A stretch of DNA of 64,000 nucleotides from Dipteris shenzhenensis. Taxonomy: Eukaryota; Polypodiophyta; Polypodiopsida; Gleicheniales. The DNA lies in the NCBI GenBank assembly GCA_047967505.1, contig CM106538.1; one strand, 5' to 3'. A program made the position numbers and the translations under genes. Numbering within the stretch: the stretch's first letter is position 1; every line of letters starts with the position of its first letter. A model generated the notes under the pieces. It had not been told where the DNA came from. It searched no databases and was given only the letters and a program-made list of their open reading frames with translations. This document shows positions 31,469 to 42,877 of the stretch, piece by piece.

Positions 31469-34400
31469 TCAACCTATACCCATCAACTGTCGGCAATGTG
31501 CAAACCGCTCTGCAGGCAAGCCTTTTGTCAACAGATCTGCTGGATTATCATCTGTGTGAATCTTGACAAGCTGAATCAGCTTATCATCTATTACCTCCCT
31601 GATGAAGTGATACTTCACATCAATGTGCTTTGTCTTTGCATGAAAGACAGGATTGTGTGCCAACTGAATAGCACTCTGACTGTCACAATGCAACAATGGA
31701 ATATCACTTGTAATGCCCAAGTCTCCCACTAGCCGAGATAACCATAAGGCCTCCTTGCATGCCTCTGTGGCTGCAATATATTCAGCTTCCGTGGTAGACA
31801 AGGCTATGCACTGCTGCATCCTTAACATCCATGACACTGCACCTCCAGTGAATGTATAAACATAACCGGTAGTAGACTTCCGGTTATCTGGATGACCGGC
31901 AAAATCTGAATCCACATAACCATGCACCTTTGCATCTCGCTTGCCAAAGCATATGCACAACTCCTGTGTGCCCTTCAGGTATCTCATGATACCTTTCACT
32001 GCATTCCAATGCTTCTTGCCTGGATTTGCCATATACCTGCTAACCACTCCCACTGCAAACGCAATATCAGCTCTGGTAGCAACCATGGCATACATGAGAC
32101 TGCCACAAGCTGAAGCATACGGAATCTTGGCCATTTCAGCCCTATCAGCATCTGAGTGTGGGCTGTCCATTGCACTGAGTTTCACATATGGAGGCAATGG
32201 AGAACTAAGGGTCTTGCCCCCCTCCATATGAAACCTGTACAATACTTTGCCAATATATTCAGTCTGAGACAAATACAACAAGCGCTGTCCCCAGTCTCTC
32301 CGTATCCGCATTCCCAGTATGTGATTTGCATCACCAAGGTCCTTCATATCCAAGGCCTCATGCAATCTTTTCTTAAGGTCATCAAGCTCCTTACGAGCTT
32401 TACCAGCAATAAGCATGTCATCCACATATAAATTGAGAATGATTAAGCTGCCATTTGCAGCCCTTTTGGTATATAAGCAGTGATCGTCATCACTTCTCCT
32501 GAAACCTTGGGACTTCATGAAGGTATCAAATTTCTTATACCATTCCCTTGGTGCCTGTTTCAGCCCGTAAAGGCTCTTTTTAAGCTTGCATACAAGTGAC
32601 TCCTTGCCCTTGACTGCAAATCCTTCTGGCTGCTGCATGTAGATCTCCTCATGAAGATCACCGTGAAGAAAGGCTGTCTTCACATCCATTTGGCATAATT
32701 CCAAATTCTCACATGCAACCAAAGCAAGTACAATCCTGAGTGTGGTCATCTTAACCACTGGAGAAAAGATCTCATCAAAATCGACACCATACTCCTGCTT
32801 AAAGCCCTTGGCAACCAACCTGGCTTTATACCTTGGCTTAGCTCCAAGTGTGACTTTCAATCTATACACCCACTTGCATGGCAGTAATTTCATGCCCTCA
32901 GGCAACTGCACCAATTCCCAAGTACCATTTTTATGGAGACTGTCCATTTCAGACTTCATGGCTAGTTCCCATAGCCTTTTATCATGCATTTGCACGGCTT
33001 CCTTGTAACAGGAAGGTTCTCCACAATCTGTAAGCATAATAAAATCTGCTCCTGGAACAAATCTGTCTGGCGGTTTCATTTGTCGAGTGGACCTTCGAAC
33101 CCATTGGTCTTGCTGTCCAACTTGCTGCTCACCTAAAACAGGTGGCTGTTCCAGTAGATCAGGCTGCAGAATTATGCCTGGGAGGTCTTCCAAAGGTGGC
33201 ATGTCCCGTAGTACATCTTCCGCCACTGCGGGCTGTCCATTTGGACCTGCTGCAGCATCATGCATTGGCTGATTACGCTGCTGTTGTGGCTGATTCGCAG
33301 CCTGCCTGAATTGTACAGGATGTCCCGAGTCATCAATGTCAACCTCTGAAGCATCAGAAGGCTTATCTGCTGCCTTAAACATACATGACTCATCAAATAA
33401 GACATCATTGCTGCGTATTAGCTTCTTATTCACAGGATCCCATAGGCGGTAACCCATCTCACCACTGTCACCATATCCAAGAAAAATGCATTTAAGAGAC
33501 TTAGGATCAAGCTTGCTGCGATCTTCTCTGCGTATATGCACGTACGCAGTGCAGCCAAAGACCCTCAAGTGCTTATAGGAAGAAGGTTTTCCTGTCCAAA
33601 GCTCCTCTGGCACTCTGCCATCTAGTCTTTTATTTGGTAACCTATTGATGAGGTGTACTGCTGTTTTTACAGCTTCAGCCCAAAATCCATGAGGTAAAGC
33701 AGCATGTGACATCATAGAGCGAGACTTTTCTCGTATGGTTCTATTCATATGCTTTGCAGTGCCATTTTGCGCTGGACTGTAAGGAGTAGTGAGTCCTCTT
33801 TTAATACCTCTAGCATCACAAAATGCATTGAATGCATTAGACATATACTCCCCACCGTTATCTGACCGCAAAGCCTTCAGGTTCTGCCTGTTTGGTTCTC
33901 AACCATAGCAAGCCATTTCTGGAACACTGGAAAGACATCACTCTTCAATCGAAGAGGATACACCCACACCTTCCTTGTGGAATCATCTATAAATGTGACA
34001 AAGTACCGTGCACCTCCAAGTGAAGGACTAGGCATCTCACACACGTCTGTATGCACAAGCTCAAGTTGAGCATCTTTATGTCCTAATCTCCTTTTATGAG
34101 GACACTGTAACTGTCTACCATATATGCAGTGCTCACAAAACTTTAAATCAGAAAATTTAAGAGACGGTAAGTAGCCAAGGCGAGCCAATTGCTCCATTCC
34201 ACTTATGCTCATATGTCCCATCCGGCTATGCCACATAGAAATATTCGGCAGCTCAGTGGCATGAATATCAGCATGATTACCTACTTTAGCATGAAGAGTA
34301 TACATTGTGTCAACCTTAGAGCCTCTGGCAACAACCAGGGCACCTTTGGTGACCTTCCAGAAACCATGACCAAAGCTGGTCACAAAACCTTCGTCATCCA

Positions 34401-34743
34401 ACATACCAGTAGAAATCAGATTTTTCTTGACTTCGGGTACATGCCTAACATTGTGAAGCATAAGCTGAGTACCATCAGCAAATACAAGCCTGACATCTCC
34501 AACACCGACAATACTGCATGCATGATTATCCCCTAGAAAAACGACTCCATTACTGCCTGCTGCATATCTTACAAACAATTCTTTGTAAGGTGTAACATGG
34601 AATGAGGCACCTGAGTCAATGATCCAAGAGTGCATGTCTGCAAAATCTCCTGCATGGAGAGAATGAGCATCCAAAGTAGAGAGAAATAGAACCTCTCCCT
34701 CACTGTCATAACCGTGTGTAGAATGAAGCTCTTCAATCTTCAC
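31469..34743 (-). pseudogene. Copia pol: protease, integrase, RT, RNase H
   Basis: The first segment (34743-33877) has protease WIIDSGASF, GAG-pre-integrase HSRMGHMS and integrase HTDVCEMP with YFVTFIDDSTRKVWV. After one frameshift, an 800-codon frame (33871-31469) starts RSDNGGEYMS and continues PYSPAQNGTAKHMNRT, where the catalytic Glu of AER is Lys. RT has DVKTAFLHGDLHEEIYMQQP and an intact YVDD. RNase H has CIALSTTEAEYIAATEA and the end DNPADLLTKGL. The Tork/Tnt1 clade is suggested by WMLRMQQCIALSTTEAEYIA. It is nearly intact but cannot integrate by itself. Confidence 0.95.
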
Positions 34744-35581
34744 ACTGCTCTTGCCATGCTTACTGGTACAATTGCTTTTGCATCTGATGCATCAGTGTTT
34801 TTGGCTTTGTCTCTCTTATCATTTTTCAGTTTAAAGCACTGCTTTTTGGTATGTCCCTTTTTGCCACAGTAGTAGCACTCAACATCTTTGTTGAAGCGGG
34901 ACTTGCTCCTCCCTTTTCCCCTTTCCTGAGATTTGCCTCTTTGCTGACTTCTCCCCCTTGCATTTAAGGCATTGTTAGGCTTTACTGTATCTGAGCTTTC
35001 AGCTTCTGCTCTTCTTGCAAAATCAGCCCTGTGATATCTGAAAAACTTATGAAAGTGTTTGCATTTGTTACAGCTGTGGTGAATGTATCCCAACTTTCAG
35101 GAAGAGAGATCAAGAGTGCCATACCCTTGGTTTCCTCATCCACCACATATTTTTGATTTGCAAGTTGAGTGACAATTGAATTAAACTCATTGAGATGTGC
35201 ATCCATGGAGGTCCCTTCCTTCATCTTCAGATTGAAGAACTTGCGCAACCAATATATCTTTGTGGCTACACTTTGCTGCTCATATGTGTCCTGTAGCTTT
35301 TTCCACACACCCCAGGCTGTTTTTTCACCATCCACATTCCAAACAACACTCTCATGGAGTGACAATTCAATTATGGACTTTGCTGACAGATCAGCTAGTG
35401 CCCAAGCATCATCAGTTGTGCCAGTGGGCTTCACACCTTTGTGTATAATAGGAGCATGAAACTGCCTGAGAATTAGCACATTCAGGACCATCTTTTTCCA
35501 CATTGGGTAGTTAGCAGCACCCTGCAACTTTTTAATATTGAGAAGAGAAGATTCCGAGGATGAAGCCATTACAATCAGCAA
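34740..35581 (-). pseudogene. Copia gag of the nested element
   Basis: The start MLIVMASSSESSLLNIKKLQ is followed by GAANYPMWKKMVLNVL (UBN2 gag), TYEQQSVATKIYWLRKFFNL and LISLPESWDTF. A frameshift near 35000-35090 leads to the basic linker GRSQQRGKSQERGKGRSKSR and a zinc knuckle CYYCGKKGHTKKQC. Another frameshift at about 34740 separates it from protease. The product would package RNA. Confidence 0.9.
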
Positions 35582-36482
35582 GAAATATAACCCACACTTG
35601 AGTGCCTGACTCCCTGCAAACTAAGTGCACAGATGCACTTGTAGTTGTGCTCAAAAGTTAATTCCTGCAATGGAACACAGGACCTGCAACTTTCTCCCAC
35701 TTAACAGTAAATACTGTCTGTTTCCTGCCTGCTGCAGATCCAGAACAGCAATACTTAATGCATTAATTGATGCTCTGTAGTACAGTACAGCAGTACCTTT
35801 ATTTGACACAATGTATGTCCCTGCTGTAACAGTGAAAACAGCACTATTTTATGCACTTTAAACTTCAGTAAAGTGACTGTTTACAGTCCAAAAGTTGACT
35901 CCGGACAGTACCTGACTGTACTTTCTAGTACAGCAACAGAAATTGACTGTATAACTGTCCAAAACTGTCAGAATTAGACTTTCTCTTGCCTCTATAACTG
36001 TGTTACACAGTTTAGAACTTGAATGAGGCAAAAGCCCCTTGACTGGAAGCCGATTTTTGAAGATTTTAGTGCATACACCGCTTTCCCAAAGCTCCACTGA
36101 TCACATAAAGCATCTAGGTGTTTCCCCCAACACTGATATGCATAACAATGTCAAAAGCCCCAATTCATATGCATCTGCCACTGTCCCGTAAGTCATAAAA
36201 TGCATCAAATCCTTGCACAAATCAACTCCAATCAGGAGGATATACGCAAACAAGTGCGTGTATAAGCCAATGCTTGGTTGTGGCTACAAAAGCCCCTTGA
36301 TTCTGTACCTTGTGACTTGAAATTCTCAATACCGACTAGGTACTCACGGGAGTGTAGTCTGCATCATTTTGTAAGCCAAAGCTCTCCAAAGATTTTAAGG
36401 AATACCAAAGGCATTAATCAACAGTTTGTCCCGAAATCAGGGCGAGGACGCTTGGCGGGAGGCGGGGAAAGAAGCGATACTT
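35582..36482 (-). other. Copia 5' leader with GTAC motifs; 5' LTR largely replaced
   Basis: Between gag and the 51-bp LTR remnant no PBS is found. GTAC occurs six times in 35780-35931 (35780, 35785, 35793, 35908, 35918, 35928), in AGTACAG contexts. The stretch 36250-36480 does not match the 3' LTR, so the 5' LTR interior and PBS have been deleted or replaced. Confidence 0.6.
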
Positions 36483-36533
36483 ACTTAAGTGTACTAACTG
36501 TACTTGGGTGGCCATAGTGCCTTTACCCCAACA

Positions 36534-38850
36534 GACCCCACAAATGTAAACTGCTCCTGACACATGATAGCTCGAGATGTATTGAAGATCATGACCTTCG
36601 TTTACCTAGGTTGACCTTCAAATCATGAGACTCAAAAAATGACTGTAGTGCGTCTAGGTGTCTCTGAAGCCCCTCTGCTGAGGAAGACAAGAGAGCCACG
36701 TCATATGCATTGAACAAAATCTGGATCAGCGTGCCCGCAAGAGAGCAACCTACACCCCCTGTGTCTGCATCACTATCTCAAGCTCGGCAATGTAGAGGCC
36801 AAACAAGGTAGGCGACAAAGGACACCCTTGTTTGACCTCGATGGTAGATGGTACTCATGATCTCGTCTGTCCACCCGGATCCTACCGGAACTTTGCCAGA
36901 AGCTCTCTCGTAAAGTGCCATGACAGCCCAAATGATCTCCTAGTCATAACCCAAGTCATGTAGGCGCCGTATGAGGCGGGCTCTTGGGACCATGTCAAAT
37001 GCCTTGCGGAAATCCACAAAGCAACAATAAACCCTCTGCTTCCGTGATCTCGCCTCCCCGATGATACATCTGAGCGTGAGAATGTGGTCCATGGTTCCAT
37101 GATCACGCCGGAATCCGGCCTGTCCTACTGCTCTAAGTCCTCAACACTCTGCAAGTCTACTAACCTCGGAGTCAAGTACTGATCCATAAATCCTGGACAT
37201 GACATGTCCAATCATAATGGTCCTGTAGTTCTCCGGGCTCATGGGATCCCCTGCCTTGTGGATGGGTGAGATAGTGTTAATGGTCCAAGTGTGTGGAAAT
37301 CCCAAATAAACCACTTCATTAAAAAGCTTTGCTAAGATCGGGGCTAGGAGGTTAATCCCATATGCAATGAACTCAGTGCATAGCCCCTCATGGTCCTTCA
37401 CTCGGCCATTATGAAGTTTCATTACGGCATCCTTTACCCCTCCTCTAGTAAAGAGGATGCAGGATGTGGGACGAGGCATGTGTGAGAGGTTAGGGACTGG
37501 CTAATTTGGGATGTCATAAAGTGTGCGTGCATAATCAAACCAGATCTGGGTGTCAATGAGTGGCGAAGGGGACCGTCCTTCTAGAAATCTCCCCCAGAAG
37601 TCCTTAGAGTTGTTACTAAACGAAATGTTCAGTAGCTCCTCCTCGTTTCGACGAACGAAGTCTAGTTTCTTCCTCTGTACCAGTCTACGGTATTCACGTA
37701 GCATATCTGGTGCGCTTGGGAGACTGTTTTTGGTTTCAAATCTGAGTTGACAGCGTAAGGCCTTACACTTATCATCATACCAACTCAACAACCGGCGCCA
37801 TGGGCATGAGTATGTCACTGATCGTAGATGTAGAAGGAGCTGAGACTGGAACTAGAGCTGGGCCTGAAGCGGGGACTGAAGTCTAAGTAGAGATAGAGAT
37901 AGAGGGAGCTGAGGCTAGAGCTGAAAACGAAACTGACACTGTAGCGGGAGTTGAGGTTGAGGTAGAGATAGAGACTGAAGAAGCTGACGCGGGTCCTACT
38001 TTTGCCTTGCTGTCTACCCCGAGTCCACTTCAATTGTAACGTGTGTTCACATTCTCCAATTTCAGTTGTGTCGTTTGCTTTTTTTTGTTGTTGTTATTAT
38101 TGTCATCTTTCTTAGCTTTGTCTCCCATTTCTCTTGGGGTGCGGGTGCAGATCTTACTGTTTGACCGGGACCGGGAGCACCGGTTCCCCCCCCATAATGG
38201 GAGGCACATCTAGTGCGAGGTGTGGAGAGGCAAGGCAGAAGCCTGAGGTGGAGAGGCAGCCAAGAGGTGGAGAAGAAGGAAGGGCTAAGATGACGAGGAA
38301 CTTTTCTTTTTTTTTTAATGGTGGTTTTTTTTTTTTTTTGAAGTTCCAAAAAAAAAAAAGAAGCGAAGGTAGCAAGGGGAGCAGAGAAGGGGGGGTCGGT
38401 GGATGAGCAGAAAAGGAGGGAGGGAGGTGGCTGAGTGAGGGGGTAGCGGGGAGCGAGGGATGGCTGAGGAGAGCGAGGGGCTGAGCGGGGGCCAAGGCTA
38501 AGCGGGGAGCAGGGCTGGCTGAGTGGGGGAGCAAAGAGCGAGGGAGCAGGGAGCGGGAGAGCGAGGGAGCTGAGTGGGGAGTGGGAAAGCGAGGGAGCGG
38601 GCAGCAAGGGGTGGCTGAGTGAGGGAGCGAGCTAGCAGGGAGCGAGGGGTGGCTGAGGGGAGCGAGGGTCTAAGAGCTGCGAGCGAGAGGGCAGTGTCGC
38701 ATGAGCGGAGAGCGTGAGCATAGGGAGCATAGCGTGAGCGTAGGGTCAGTGTGAGCGTGAGCGTAGGCTGAGCATGAGCGTAGACTGAGCGTGAGTGTTG
38801 TGAGCGTTGCGTGAGCGTGAGCGTAGGCTGAGCGTGAACATCGGGGCATT
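36534..38850 (-). mobile_element. Nested LINE, 5' part (minus strand)
   Basis: From 38850 leftward: a GC-rich minisatellite 5' end (GAGCGTGAGCGTAG units, 38700-38830; GGGAGCGAGGG units, 38400-38690), then T/A homopolymers (38300-38360). An ORF1 start MGDKAKKDDNNNN (near 38125) and a Ser/Thr-rich degenerate ORF1 follow. Then comes the pre-RT segment (LLSWYDDKCKALRCQLRFE) and RT (DHEGLCTEFIAYGINLLAPI; NYRTIMIGHVMSRIYG). The catalytic box reads ILFNAYDVALL, so YADD is destroyed. No endonuclease domain lies between ORF1 and RT. Confidence 0.85.
38300..38830. repeat. LINE 5'-end minisatellite and homopolymers
   Basis: T and A runs of 10-15 bases (38300-38360) adjoin tandem GGGAGCGAGGG-type and GTGAGCGTAGGCTGAGC-type units. 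The plus-strand LINE at 41.4-41.75 kb has the same layout, CT/GC-rich units then T/A runs, although the unit sequences differ. This is therefore a family feature of the 5' UTR. Confidence 0.7.
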
Positions 38851-39755
38851 GAATAATATCACTATTAAGCACAGGTATCCGATGGCTCGGATCGATAATT
38901 TTCAGTAGATAGATCTTAAATGTGGCTACCATCAGATCCGTATCAAAGCCGAAGATGTGCATAAAACCACTTTTAGAAGCAGGTTTGGACATTATGAGTT
39001 TTTGGTAATGCCGTTTGGACTTACCAATGCTCCAGCTATATTCGTCATGCTTATGAACGATTTACTACGTCCGTATATCAGATAGTTTGTAGTACATTTT
39101 ATTGACGATATTCTTGTGTTCAGCAAAAGTATTGCTAAGCATCATGAACACTTAAGAATAGTGTTCAATACTTTGAGAAAAGCCAGTCTTTATGTAGGCA
39201 AGACTTGAATATTTAGGATTTATTATTACTCATGAGGGGTTAGAAATGGTTCCAAAGAAAGTGGCTGCGATACTGACTTAGCCTATCCCTCAGAGTTTGA
39301 CCGCTTTGCGATCATTCTTGGGATTTGTCCAATTTTATCGAAGGCATATCAAAGGATATTCCGAAATAGTATCGCCATTTACTTATCTGACCTCAGATAA
39401 AGTACCTTTTATATGGGGACAGAATCAACATGGAAGTTTTAACACCATAAAACAAGCTGTGGTCTTAGAACCGGTGTTAAAAATAGTTAATCCCCAAAAA
39501 CCGCTTTTCCTTGAAACGGATGCAAGTGGCATTGCGGTAGGAGCAGTTCTCCTCCAAGAGGGAAGGCCAGTAGCCTTTGAAAGCAAGAAGCTTACTCCCT
39601 CTCAACGAAATTGGCCAACTCATGAATTAGATTTGTATGCTCTTCTCCATGCTCTAAAAACATGGAGACATTATTTGTATGGGTCAAAGTTTTATGTTGA
39701 TGTTGATCATGATACTCTGAAACATTTTTATAAACAACCTGACTTGAGAGGCCGC
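38851..39755 (+). pseudogene. Ty3/gypsy RT (3' part) and RNase H
   Basis: Continues the RT cut at 29544: LNNITIKHRYPMARID, stop, [23 protein letters not shown], then FIDDILVFS (near 39100; FIDD intact) and SLRSFLGFVQFYRRHIKGYS. RNase H reads ETDASGIAVGAVLLQEGRPV, RNWPTHELDLYALLHALKTW and YVDVDHDTLKHF. Stops occur in RT. After GRQV the frame runs straight into LTR sequence, so the integrase is deleted. Confidence 0.9.
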
Positions 39756-40015
39756 CAAGTGAATAAATTAATATCCCAAGAGAGGGGTAGTAAATATGCA
39801 TTTAAGAGATACCCTAGAATGAAGACATGTGGCATACTAGATCCATCTAGGGAATTGGCGCTTGGTGGAATTTGCAAGCTGGAGCCTTCACGTTGTTGGC
39901 TATTCTGAGGTTTTGCTACCACCGAGGTTGGCTAGGAGGAAATTTTGAGTGCCTGCCACGTGATTGATCGTTGAACAGATGAAATGAAGCGAGTTCAAGT
40001 ATAGTGATCATTATA
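39756..40015 (+). repeat. 3' LTR of the Ty3/gypsy element, 5'-truncated
   Basis: 260 bp about 95% identical to 25556-25815. It begins at CAAGTG, which is also the end of the pol-derived sequence (CGCCAAGTG), so a CAAGTG microhomology deletion fused pol to LTR interior. It ends GATCATTATA. Confidence 0.8.
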
Positions 40016-40653
40016 CCTCTACCAGCCCATACAAGAGCAGCTATCCGGAAAGAGCATGCTAGTGTTACTGGTACATCACTCCAAAAAATACTGAAACAAT
40101 AATCCAACTCATATTGCCCCTGGTGCAAGGTCTACTTCCCTATATGGGCACATGTATCTCAGAGCTATACAACCCCTCTCAGGTCCAAACTAGTACACTG
40201 ACACTAGATCAGTGAACCTTAGTGCTCCAATGACAATGGGTTTATAGACCCAGTTCAGAGTAAGGGGGGGTGACGAGTGATGGTTTGCCCTTGCCGGTCG
40301 CAAGCGGACTCAGAAGTCACTATCACACGGGAGGTGTTGGATAGTTGGACTTGCTCTTTCCAATATTGCGGTGGAGGGGGGATCAGTCTACTCTTTGCGT
40401 GTTGGGTCTCACACTCTTTGCTCTGAAGGGCGGTTTTGGAAATATCATAGTCAAAGAGTGTGTTGGTGTGTAGTACTAGGTGATCTAGTATGACTTGTGT
40501 GGGTGCCACGTGTCATCATGGGATATGCACTAGGTGCTAGTGCGTGAGTGAGTAGCCTATATAAGGCTTGTACTTCACTTGTCTTGACATACTTGATGAA
40601 TGCATGAAAGCCTTTGTCATGTCTTCATTTGAGCATCATTTCCTCACACCCTA

Positions 40654-40686
<33 letters not shown>

Positions 40687-41299
40687 CCATGTTTCTAGCA
40701 ATGTCCACCCCTCGAACACTTATTATTGGCATTTCCTCGGTATCGCTATCAGCATCTTTCTTCTTTTCCTTGCTCTTTAAGCCTTCACTCTTTTCCAGAG
40801 CAACAACTTGGTTTCGCAACTCTCATAAGTCTTAGTCGGGTTGACTGACTCCAGCTTATGCAAATCTACTTGAGTTCACCCTGTGATTAGCCACACTCGC
40901 ATAGACTTATCATCTGGTACATTACTCAACTGATTGATAAGAGGTCGCATCCTAAGCACAAAGTCTGACTCTTCTTATTTTGCTTTAGCTCACTCAGCTT
41001 TGTGCAAAGACTTCTTCATTGATCTCCTGCCTATACCTTCGCAGGAATGCTTCAGACATTGTAGACGTATTCTTTGTGCACCTCGTAGCTAGTAAGAATA
41101 TATTTCATCCTTCTAATGTGAGAATTAGCCTATGTATATGTGTTCAACATAGTAGGTCGGATGCATGGACATGGTGTTTCTGCCTTATGCCAGTGTTCAA
41201 GCCACAATTGACTTGAAGATTGCATAAGGTGCTGTTCAAAGTGTTCAGTCCCTGTTGAAACAAAACTAAGCGTAAGGTGCTTCCGTCAGGCACCATTTA
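40016..41299. other. Unassigned, possible old gypsy gag on minus strand
   Basis: Contains a TATATAAG box near 40558 and a (CT)n run at 40656-40684. Minus-strand peptides near 41150-40950 (KYILTSYEVHKEYVY; KLSELKQNKKSQTLCL) vaguely resemble gypsy gag. I cannot support a boundary. Confidence 0.35.
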
Positions 41300-41872
41300 A
41301 AATATCCCTAAAAATTTGACGCCACCATTGCAACTCCTCCCCCAAGGATTTCAGCGTCTCCTTCTACCTCAAACCTCTCTCAACACTCACACCTCTCTCC
41401 TACTACCCCCTCCGCTGATGTGCTCAGCCCCCCCGCTCACCCCCTCGCACCCCTCCTCTCACCTCTCCACTCAGCCCCCGCAGCCCCTCGCTCAACCCCC
41501 CCGCTCACCCCTCCTGCTACCTCTGCTACCCCCCCGCTACCCCTCTCGCTACCTCTGCTACCCCCTCCCACAGTCCACTAGCTCTGCTACCCCCTCGCTA
41601 ACCCCCTCCGCTACCCCTGCTACCCCCCCGCTACCTCTGGTACCCCCTCGCTACCCCCCCCTTTTTTTTCTCACCCAAAAAAAAAACACTCCTCAGCTTC
41701 GATCTTTTTTTTTTTTTTAAAAGAAAAAAAAGAAAAAAAAAGAGAAGCAGCTTCGACCTCCTGTAATCCCTTCTTTGCCCACTGTTGTTTCCCCCATAAT
41801 GAAGGAAACAGGGGGATGAGGACAGGAGACTAGGCGGGAGACCCTTCGATCCAAATTTGCATACGCGTGGAG

Positions 41873-42877
41873 ATGGGGAAGCGGAACGGTGACAAGGCGA
41901 AAACACAAAAGCAACCCAGTCTGGAGGACTTCAACAAACGCAGCAACCGGAGCTGTTTGACAGTGGATAGCACCGCGGTCCAGAAGAAAGGAGCCCACCC
42001 AAAGCCCATGCCGCTCACCACATCCTCGACCTCTATGGTTACCACCACTATTTCACCACCATCATCCGCCTCATCATCTACGCCACCTCTCTCCTCCCCC
42101 TCTCCTGCATCATCATCACAAGTCTACTCTCCAGTAGCCTCACCACTGGCGCCACTAGCCACGGCTCCACAGTACTTTCTCCTCGTATCACCTCTACCTC
42201 TCAATCAGCCACCCTTCATCACCTCGTCCGACCTCGCTACTCCTACATATCACTCCACCACCCAGATCATGTTGTCCCTACCCTCAGTACAACCTCAGCA
42301 GCCCACCTTCATTCCAACCCCTCTCGAGATCCAGTTCCCACCTGGACCAGGACATCTTAGGCCCCCGCCAAATGCTTGGGACTCCCTATTGACTGAGATA
42401 CACAGCATCCGGGCCTGTGAGGCAGAGCAGGCCCGATACACCCAGGAGTAGGCCCGATACACCCAGGAGCAGGCCCGCATTATACATGAGCAGGGCACCC
42501 TTATCCAGGGACTCAGACACGACATCACACAGCTTCGAGAGGAGCTCGGGACCCTCAGAGCAGTGCCTGGAGCGACCCCAGTCACAGAGATGGAGGCACA
42601 GATAGCCACGATACAGTCGGCTATAGCAAAGACGACTAGATGGGTGGACGTGGCGAAACGAGAGCCCGCAAAGGCAACCGTTTCAGTCGCCATACAGGAG
42701 CAGCAGCAGAGGGCTTCGAAGGCCCTCAACATCCGGGTACGAGGGATCACGTGAGACAGCACCAGCACCACTACGATGCCCATGGAGGAGGCGATCACCT
42801 TTGTGACCACCACCATGGGAGTCCCCGACCATGGCATAATCCCTATCCCTAGACCTAATGACTCTCCACTGCTATGA
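41873..42877 (+). pseudogene. LINE ORF1
   Basis: MGKRNGDKAKTQKQPSLEDF opens a Ser/Thr/Pro-rich segment, then PPSSASSSTPPL-type low complexity, then a heptad-rich Glu/Gln/Arg region (ACEAEQARYTQE...LIQGLRHDITQLREE) likely to be coiled coil. Internal stops are TAG at 42449 and TGA at 42752, and the frame ends at TGA 42875-42877. The TAG lies in a three-unit repeat of GAG-CAG-GCC-CGA-TAC-ACC, where the flanking units read CAG. ORF1 would bind element RNA; no zinc knuckle is seen. Confidence 0.75.

Larger units (their letters stand above)
31208..36533 (-). mobile_element. Tork-like Ty1/copia element nested in the LINE
   Basis: 5326 bp, bounded by GACCT (31203-31207) and GACCC (36534-36538), a 5-bp target duplication with one mutation. 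The element runs on the minus strand from TGTTGGGG at 36533 to CCACA at 31208. It has a 214-bp 3' LTR, a purine-rich tract AAGTGGGAGGT next to it, gag and pol. The 5' LTR is reduced to its first 51 bp (36483-36533). It splits the LINE ORF2 between VMIFNTSRA..EQFTFVG and SSYTYLG. Confidence 0.9.

Noticed and set aside
31469-33871. An active host gene of 800 codons
   Set aside because: All domains are copia integrase, RT and RNase H, and LTR plus target duplication frame it.
38062-38992. Long minus-strand Pro/Ala/Ser/Leu reading frames
   Set aside because: They are produced by the LINE 5' minisatellite and differ between frames without conservation.
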